Shown: positions 28,565-32,711 of the stretch, piece by piece
Layout: the number at the start of each line of letters is the position of its first letter
Position numbering within the stretch: position 1 is the first letter of the stretch
NCBI GenBank assembly: GCA_000747625.2
Contig: JQDQ01000179.1
Span: forward strand, 1-32,711
Direction of reading: 5' to 3'
DNA: 32,711 bases
From: Smithella sp. SCADC
GTDB taxonomy: Bacteria; Desulfobacterota; Syntrophia; Syntrophales; Smithellaceae
Position numbers and translations under genes: made by a program
Notes under the pieces: generated by a model
The model's input: only the letters and a program-made list of their open reading frames with translations
Database searches by the model: none
Told to the model about the DNA's origin: nothing

Positions 28565-29698
28565 ATGGTAAAAAAGCAAAAGAAGAATAGCAGGAAAAAG
28601 CACAACAGTAAACGATTTAATGGAGATAGCGGGAGAGCCAGAAAAATCCCGGACAGCCTGCAGATCAATCAGGCACAGGCCATGCTGAACATCATGAAGA
28701 GATTGCGAGAACAGGTTTGGAAGCAATGTCGAATAAACCATAGCCGCATCGCCATTGACATCGATACCACGGTCGAAACCATTTATGGCAACCAGCAGGG
28801 TGGTCGAAAAGGGCACAATACAAAACATCGTGGAAAGAAAGGATACCGCCCGGTACTTTGCTTTATTGAACAGACCCGGGAATACATTTATGGAAAATTG
28901 CGTAAAGGGGAAACCATGAGCGGCGAGGATACGGCCAACGTGATTTATGCTTTAGAGGGTCATTTACCGTCCTGTGTCCAGGAGGTTCTGCTCAGAGCGG
29001 ATGCTGAGTTTATGAGTTGGTTAAGCGTCCAAGCTGCAATGGATGAGGGCTATGATTTTATCTTTGCCAATAAACAATGCGAACCGTCGTTTGATTCGAC
29101 CGCATGGTACCGTCCCCGGCCCAAGGAAGAAGCGGAGTTTAACAGCTGTTTATATCAGCCAATCGGATGGCAGCGTCCCTGCCGGTTTGTGGTCATGCGG
29201 ATTCCCAGGAAACCGGATGAAGATGAAAAACAGGTTCAGCGCGAACTGTTTGAAGAAGACGAATATATCTACAGGATATTTTGCACAAGCCTGAACGGCA
29301 AGGCCCATGAGGTTATCGAGAACTATGACAAGCGGGCGGATGTGGAAAATCTGGTGGGTGAAGCGAAACGCGAAGGACTTGATGCGATTCCCTCTGGCAA
29401 GTTCAAAAACAACTATGCCTTCTTTCAGATTGTCATGCTGGCCTACAACCTTTGGCGGTACTTTAAAATACTGGCACAGTTCTGCGACAGCAAGGCGAAG
29501 CACTTTACCGGCATGAAAGACCATACGATTCGCATCGCACGTCTAAAATTACTGATGATTGCCGCCAAACTGGTCAAGTCCGGCAATCGCGACAAGGTCA
29601 AATACCCGATTCATGACACCAGAACACCCGGCCTGCTCAAATTTTATAAATTCTTGGACCAGCTGCGATTTAAAAAATATCAGGAGTGCAAGGCATGA
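28565..29698 (+). CDS. IS1380-family transposase, apparently shortened near the N-terminus
   Basis: A DDE transposase of 377 aa. Family motifs: AIDIDTTVETIYGNQQGG (first Asp), GYRPVLCFIEQTREYIYG, LLRADAEFMS (second Asp), and YDKRADVENLVGEAKREG plus AFFQIVMLAYNLWRYFK (Glu region). IS1380 transposases are usually 420-480 residues; here a basic start (MVKKQKKNSRKKHNSKRF) leads quickly into the helix before the first Asp, missing much of the usual N-terminal DNA-binding region. An in-frame deletion is likely. The ribosome-binding site (AACAGGAGG) is strong. Catalytic residues remain, but end recognition may be lost. Confidence 0.85.
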   Translation: MVKKQKKNSRKKHNSKRFNGDSGRARKIPDSLQINQAQAMLNIMKRLREQVWKQCRINHSRIAIDIDTTVETIYGNQQGGRKGHNTKHRGKKGYRPVLCFIEQTREYIYGKLRKGETMSGEDTANVIYALEGHLPSCVQEVLLRADAEFMSWLSVQAAMDEGYDFIFANKQCEPSFDSTAWYRPRPKEEAEFNSCLYQPIGWQRPCRFVVMRIPRKPDEDEKQVQRELFEEDEYIYRIFCTSLNGKAHEVIENYDKRADVENLVGEAKREGLDAIPSGKFKNNYAFFQIVMLAYNLWRYFKILAQFCDSKAKHFTGMKDHTIRIARLKLLMIAAKLVKSGNRDKVKYPIHDTRTPGLLKFYKFLDQLRFKKYQECKA

Positions 29699-29714
29699 AT
29701 ATTTTAACCGATTT

Positions 29715-29736
29715 CGTGCAAGAAATTTCTTGCACG
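29715..29736. repeat. Perfect 22-bp palindrome at the IS edge
   Basis: CGTGCAAGAAA (29715-29725) is followed without a spacer by its exact reverse complement. It lies 17 bp after the transposase stop and overlaps the putative right end of the IS. It could be a binding site or a hairpin that stops transcription running through the element. Confidence 0.6.
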
Positions 29737-29829
29737 GATTCATCTTTGCAAAGTCACGGGAGAAAAATCATGGAATAATTTTCTTGTTTGATGTTATGAA
29801 AATACTAAATGTGTGCAAGATTCAGGTAA

Positions 29830-30001
29830 TATGTATCCTGAATTGCGACAAGATATTAAGGCATCGCTTGATCAAGTCATCCTTGAAAGACCAAAAAACA
29901 TACTGCTACATGTGCTAAAAGATGGAGATTGGCCTTTTTCTGTGCATCTCAATTGCGCTCTGAGCGGTGATAAACTAGACATCGATATGGACTTCACATG
30001 A
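29830..30001 (+). CDS. Doubtful small ORF in the decayed region
   Basis: A frame beginning MYPELRQDIKASLDQVILER and ending KLDIDMDFT (56 aa). The composition is protein-like, with alternating hydrophobic residues, but there is no good ribosome-binding site and I recognise no family. It may be the tail of a gene cut by the IS insertion. Confidence 0.25.
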
Positions 30002-30054
30002 TTTACAAAACAAGAGATAGCGCCCAATAAAAAATGGCGAGCGAAGCCTAGCGC

Positions 30055-30084
30055 ATCTGGCATACACCGGCGTTAATGCCAGAT
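30055..30084. repeat. Inverted repeat in non-coding DNA
   Basis: Perfect 9-bp arms ATCTGGCAT (30055-30063) and ATGCCAGAT (30076-30084) with a 12-nt loop. No T-run follows, so it is not a standard terminator; its role is unknown. Confidence 0.45.
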
Positions 30085-30222
30085 AGATCTCAATTCTTCA
30101 GACTGATAGATTTGGAAGATATTCTGCGAAATGAGTATATCCTCCTGAAGGTTTACGTTTACGCGTTGTCCTGAAAATATTCGCTCTTCTTGGAGTTTCA
30201 CAATAAAAAAAGGAGTAACTGC

Positions 30223-30863
30223 ATGGATAAAAAACTTACCGATAAAATTTTCAAAAGAGCAAAAGAACTGGGAGTGGATATGGCCTCTGCATGCTCCACG
30301 GCTCAGATGGAAAAATATCCCGGCGCAAAAGAGGAGATCAGCAAGATCGACCCCCAAGCCAAATCTTTGCTGATCGTGGGCATGCGCATGGTCAGCTCCT
30401 CGGTCGCGGCATCCCAGCGCAACATCAGAATCGCGCAGTTTTCCACAAAATTGCTCTACGAGGAATTGGCCCGCGTGGGTTTCGCCTTAATGCGAGACCT
30501 GGATGATGCCGGTTTTTCGGGTAGCCCGATCCCGACCTATCTTCCTTTGCCCATGCAGCGAGAAACCGGTGGACTTATCGCAGAACTGAGTCTGCCGAGT
30601 GCGATCTGTGCGTGGAGGCCTGCCCCACAGGCGCGCTCAGGCTTAAGGGCGAAGAGGTGGTCATGCGTTGCGCAGTGCACCACATGAAATACGGTCTACC
30701 CGGCCTTATCCGGTTCGGGATAAAGCTGGTCAAGGCGCCCAACGACGACGAAAAAATCAACTTGATCAAAAGCCCGGATTTCTGGGAACTCTGGCAGAAC
30801 ATGAACACGGGGGTGTTCTATTATTGCTTCGACTGCCTCAACTCCTGTCCGGTGGGGAAATAA
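30223..30863 (+). pseudogene. Epoxyqueuosine reductase-like 4Fe-4S protein, internally deleted and frame-shifted
   Basis: The first part (30223 to about 30588, start with ribosome-binding site AAGGAG) reads like the N-terminus of QueG-like or related reductases (AKSLLIVGMRM.., LPLPMQRETGGLIAELSL). The natural continuation (R-H-A-A-V-E-A-G-L-G) is missing; the frame changes and resumes as CDLCVEACPTGALRLKGEEVV, a 4Fe-4S ligand pattern, ending with CFDCLNSCPVGK at 30863. About 60-80 codons, including part of the first cluster, seem to be deleted. In this form it should be inactive. It could instead belong to another 4Fe-4S reductase subfamily. Confidence 0.7.
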
Positions 30864-30932
30864 AACCAGCTAAGCTAAAGGCACGGCGGGCTTACCGTGT
30901 TTTTAAATATTGTTAATGGAGGAGGAACTACC

Positions 30933-31101
30933 ATGGAAAAGTATGCTTTGATTATTGGCGGTTTAATGTTTATTTATCGGGGAAGGGATTTTAAAATTCT
31001 TTGATTTTACATTTTTAGGCATGAATATGCCCTGTGGAGGTTCTCTTATCGTTGTTGGTTTTGGCTTGAGCTTATTTGCCTATAAAAATATAAAAAAGTG
31101 A
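30933..31101 (+). pseudogene. Small two-helix membrane protein with a frameshift
   Basis: After a strong ribosome-binding site (GGAGGAGG), ATG 30933 opens MEKYALIIGGLMFIYRG, which ends early at a stop near 31004. One frame over the reading continues as EGILKFFDFTFLG..GGSLIVVGFGLSLFAYKNIKK to 31101. Joined, the two parts give a protein of about 55 aa with two membrane helices and a basic tail. A 1-nt indel near 30983 is the likely cause. No family recognised. Confidence 0.45.
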
Positions 31102-31369
31102 ATTAGCAATCACGGGGATTAACTTCATGTTTTATTTTCGAACCTACGGCCTTTTTCACTTTTTTAAGATCATAACTGGTTTGCAGGTTGAGCCGGCATT
31201 GTGCGGTTGTTCCGAAATAACGCGGCAGTCTCAGCGCCGTATCGGGTGTAACGCATTAACAACCTCAAATACAAAAAATTCAAATGAGAAGCCTCTTTTC
31301 ACCCTTCACATCTTCTTGCTTAGCCATCATCCTTCAAAGAAAAATGGCGGAAACTCTTTTTAAAAACTC
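31102..31369. other. Intergenic region, nothing recognised
   Basis: About 270 bp between the broken small gene and the ATPase promoter. A 78-codon frame begins at 31127 but lacks a ribosome-binding site and looks like chance. No hairpin or repeat of note was seen. Confidence 0.4.
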
Positions 31370-31403
31370 TTTACAATTCTAAAGTAGTGGTTTAGAATTG
31401 TAA
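31370..31403 (+). promoter_or_regulatory. Promoter inside a perfect inverted repeat, abutting the start codon
   Basis: Perfect 13-bp arms TTACAATTCTAAA (31371-31383) and its reverse complement (31391-31403) flank a 7-bp spacer. TTTACA (31370-31375) and TAGAAT (31393-31398) are 17 bp apart and lie in the two arms, giving a near-consensus sigma70 promoter. The predicted start of transcription is at about 31405, while the ATG is at 31406, so the message would be leaderless; there is no ribosome-binding site. Confidence 0.6.
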
Positions 31404-31405
31404 CC

Positions 31406-32605
31406 ATGAAAATAAATCGTATTATTTACAAAGAGTTGGCAAACGAAATCGGCAAACCGTTTATTTCTATCCTTATCGGTCCAAGGCAAGTCGGCAAGAC
31501 ATTTCTAATGCATCAACTGGAAAAAGAATGCCGGCAAAAACGGATTAAGACACGGTTCCACAATCTTGAAGACCCTGACGATCTGCGCTTGTTCAGTGGC
31601 GATGAAGAGCAGCTTATCAGGCAATTGAAGAATATGGATACACAGTTGCTGTTTATCGATGAATTTCATTACCTGAAAAACGCCACACGCATTTTCAAAG
31701 TCCTTTACGATTCAAAGATGAAGGTGAAGATATTCGCCTCCGGTTCATCATCCATGGAAATGCACAGGCACCTGAAAGAAAGCCTGACCGGCCGGTTCCG
31801 CCTGAGCATCATACATCCGCTATTTGGCAAAGAACTCCGCCAATCGCCTGATTATTCATTTGACGAGTTTCTGCGTTTCGGCGGGCTTCCGGGTCTGATA
31901 CACGAGCAGAATGCAGCGGACAAAATGGCGCTGTTGAAGAATGTGCTTCAGACATATCTGCTCAAAGATATCAAAGCGCTCGTCAAAGAAGAGAACATCC
32001 GGTCGTTTAACAACCTGCTCTACGGCCTTGCCCAAAATCAGGGACAGGTTGTCTCTGTCGCGGCTCTGGCGCGCGATGTGGGTCTTTCCGAGCCTGCGAT
32101 AAAACATCATCTTGAACTGATGGCCCAGACCTATGTCTGTTTCCCCATAGACAGTTATTCCCGCAATCTGGCGAATGAACTAAAAAAAGTGAAAAAATAT
32201 TATCTTTACGATACCGGAATCAGGAACTGCATTCTGAACGATTATTCTGCATTGAATAAACGACCGGATAAGGGCGCGATTATCGAATCGTTTGTAGCGC
32301 TGGCGGTGACAAAGCAATTGAAAACAAACATGGAAGTAAAGTTTTGGCGGACACGGCAGGGTGACGAAGTGGATTTCATCCTGCTCAAAAACAGGGTTCC
32401 GGTGCCCGTCGAGGTGAAATACCAGATGCCCGCCCCTGTTGTTCCCGATGGAATGCGAAAATTCCTGCAGAAATATCCCGATGCGCCGTTTGCGCTCGTC
32501 TTTTCAAAAGACGCTCTTGGAGAAGTAGAATGCTGCGGCCGTCCGGTGCGGTTTTTGAAATGGCAGGAGGCAGAGGAAATTGATTATTTGCGAAGCGTGG
32601 AGTGA
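31406..32605 (+). CDS. AAA-type ATPase with DUF4143 domain
   Basis: A 399-aa protein of the widespread AAA_14/DUF4143 group. Walker A is GPRQVGKT (about 25-32), Walker B is LLFIDEFHYLKN (about 90-101), and the sensor-like strand reads KIFASGSSSMEM. The middle contains a winged helix (VVSVAALARDVGLSEPAIKHHLELM, about 215-240). The C-terminus has a nuclease-like core: KGAIIESFVALAVTKQL, then FWRTRQGDEVDFIL and PVEVKYQ, which resembles PD-(D/E)xK spacing. The cellular role of the group is unknown; members are scattered, often solitary and found in accessory DNA. It appears intact and is preceded by the palindromic promoter. Confidence 0.9.
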   Translation: MKINRIIYKELANEIGKPFISILIGPRQVGKTFLMHQLEKECRQKRIKTRFHNLEDPDDLRLFSGDEEQLIRQLKNMDTQLLFIDEFHYLKNATRIFKVLYDSKMKVKIFASGSSSMEMHRHLKESLTGRFRLSIIHPLFGKELRQSPDYSFDEFLRFGGLPGLIHEQNAADKMALLKNVLQTYLLKDIKALVKEENIRSFNNLLYGLAQNQGQVVSVAALARDVGLSEPAIKHHLELMAQTYVCFPIDSYSRNLANELKKVKKYYLYDTGIRNCILNDYSALNKRPDKGAIIESFVALAVTKQLKTNMEVKFWRTRQGDEVDFILLKNRVPVPVEVKYQMPAPVVPDGMRKFLQKYPDAPFALVFSKDALGEVECCGRPVRFLKWQEAEEIDYLRSVE

Positions 32606-32652
32606 AAAGTGGAAACGGGGGAAAGCGCCCTATTTCCCCATTGAAAGAAATA

Positions 32653-32711
32653 CTGGATACCTCCGGCATTCGCCGGACTTTGGGCCGTTTACTCCGGCGT
32701 ATGCCGGATCT
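32653..32711. repeat. Pair of GC-rich palindromic repeat units
   Basis: Two hairpins with identical arms TCCGGC/GCCGGA: 32662-32677 (loop ATTC) and 32693-32708 (loop GTAT). The first follows CTGGAT as in the unit at 12511. The array runs out of the window, so its full extent is unknown. It may also end transcription of the ATPase gene. Confidence 0.6.

Larger units (their letters stand above)
28461..29745 (+). mobile_element. IS1380-family insertion sequence
   Basis: The transposase lies between imperfect inverted ends: TGAATCTTGC at 28464 and the reverse complement TGAATCCGTGC ending about 29742. The ends match only partly and I found no convincing target duplication, so the borders are approximate. 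The element sits directly after mrdA, where rodA would be expected. Confidence 0.6.

Noticed and set aside
31127-31363. 78-codon frame before the DUF4143 ATPase
   Set aside because: No ribosome-binding site, irregular composition and no recognisable family.

Overview
The window looks like a chromosomal segment from a Gram-negative, probably anaerobic, bacterium. The N-ATPase operon, a SurA/PpiD-type chaperone, mreBCD-mrdA, a cytidylate-kinase-like gene with a Cys-rich head and a 4Fe-4S (QueG-like) relic together suggest a Desulfobacterota (Syntrophus/Smithella-like) lineage. That placement is an inference from gene content; the window holds no rRNA or taxonomic marker.

Positions 1-1260 are the remnant of an IS21-family element: an istA broken by a stop codon and truncated, with the repeated transposase-binding sites of one IS end still present. 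Positions 1690-12290 are a defence island. A strong promoter leads into hsdM, then an AbiE-type toxin-antitoxin pair with its own operator/promoter, an hsdS with an extra C-terminal domain of about 205 residues, hsdR, a YgjP/SprT-like zinc peptidase gene, and two short unrecognised genes. Junctions are tight or overlapping from the AbiE pair onward, so this reads as one unit in which restriction-modification and a toxin-antitoxin module are interleaved.

Positions 12688-19418 are a complete N-ATPase operon in the order atpD-C-Q-R-B-E-F-A-G, with no separate delta gene and a b subunit that appears to carry a delta-like tail. The c subunit keeps the helix-2 carboxylate, Ser and Tyr of the Na+ site but has Met where Gln or Glu is expected in helix 1, so the coupling ion is open. 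A cytidylate-kinase-like protein follows. Positions 20360-21900 hold a small gene and two divergently transcribed HTH regulators of phage type, then tRNA-Leu(CAA) on the minus strand and tRNA-Ala(GGC) on the plus strand.

Positions 22267-28363 are housekeeping: a bidirectional terminator, a membrane-anchored peptidyl-prolyl isomerase (minus strand), and the rod-shape operon mreB-mreC-mreD-mrdA. The usual next gene, rodA, is absent; an IS1380-family element with an apparently shortened transposase sits there. Downstream lie decayed genes (an internally deleted 4Fe-4S reductase and a frameshifted small membrane protein) and an intact AAA/DUF4143 ATPase whose promoter is embedded in a perfect inverted repeat touching the start codon. 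Short GC-rich hairpins beside CTGGATTCC-type words recur at the borders of the accessory regions.
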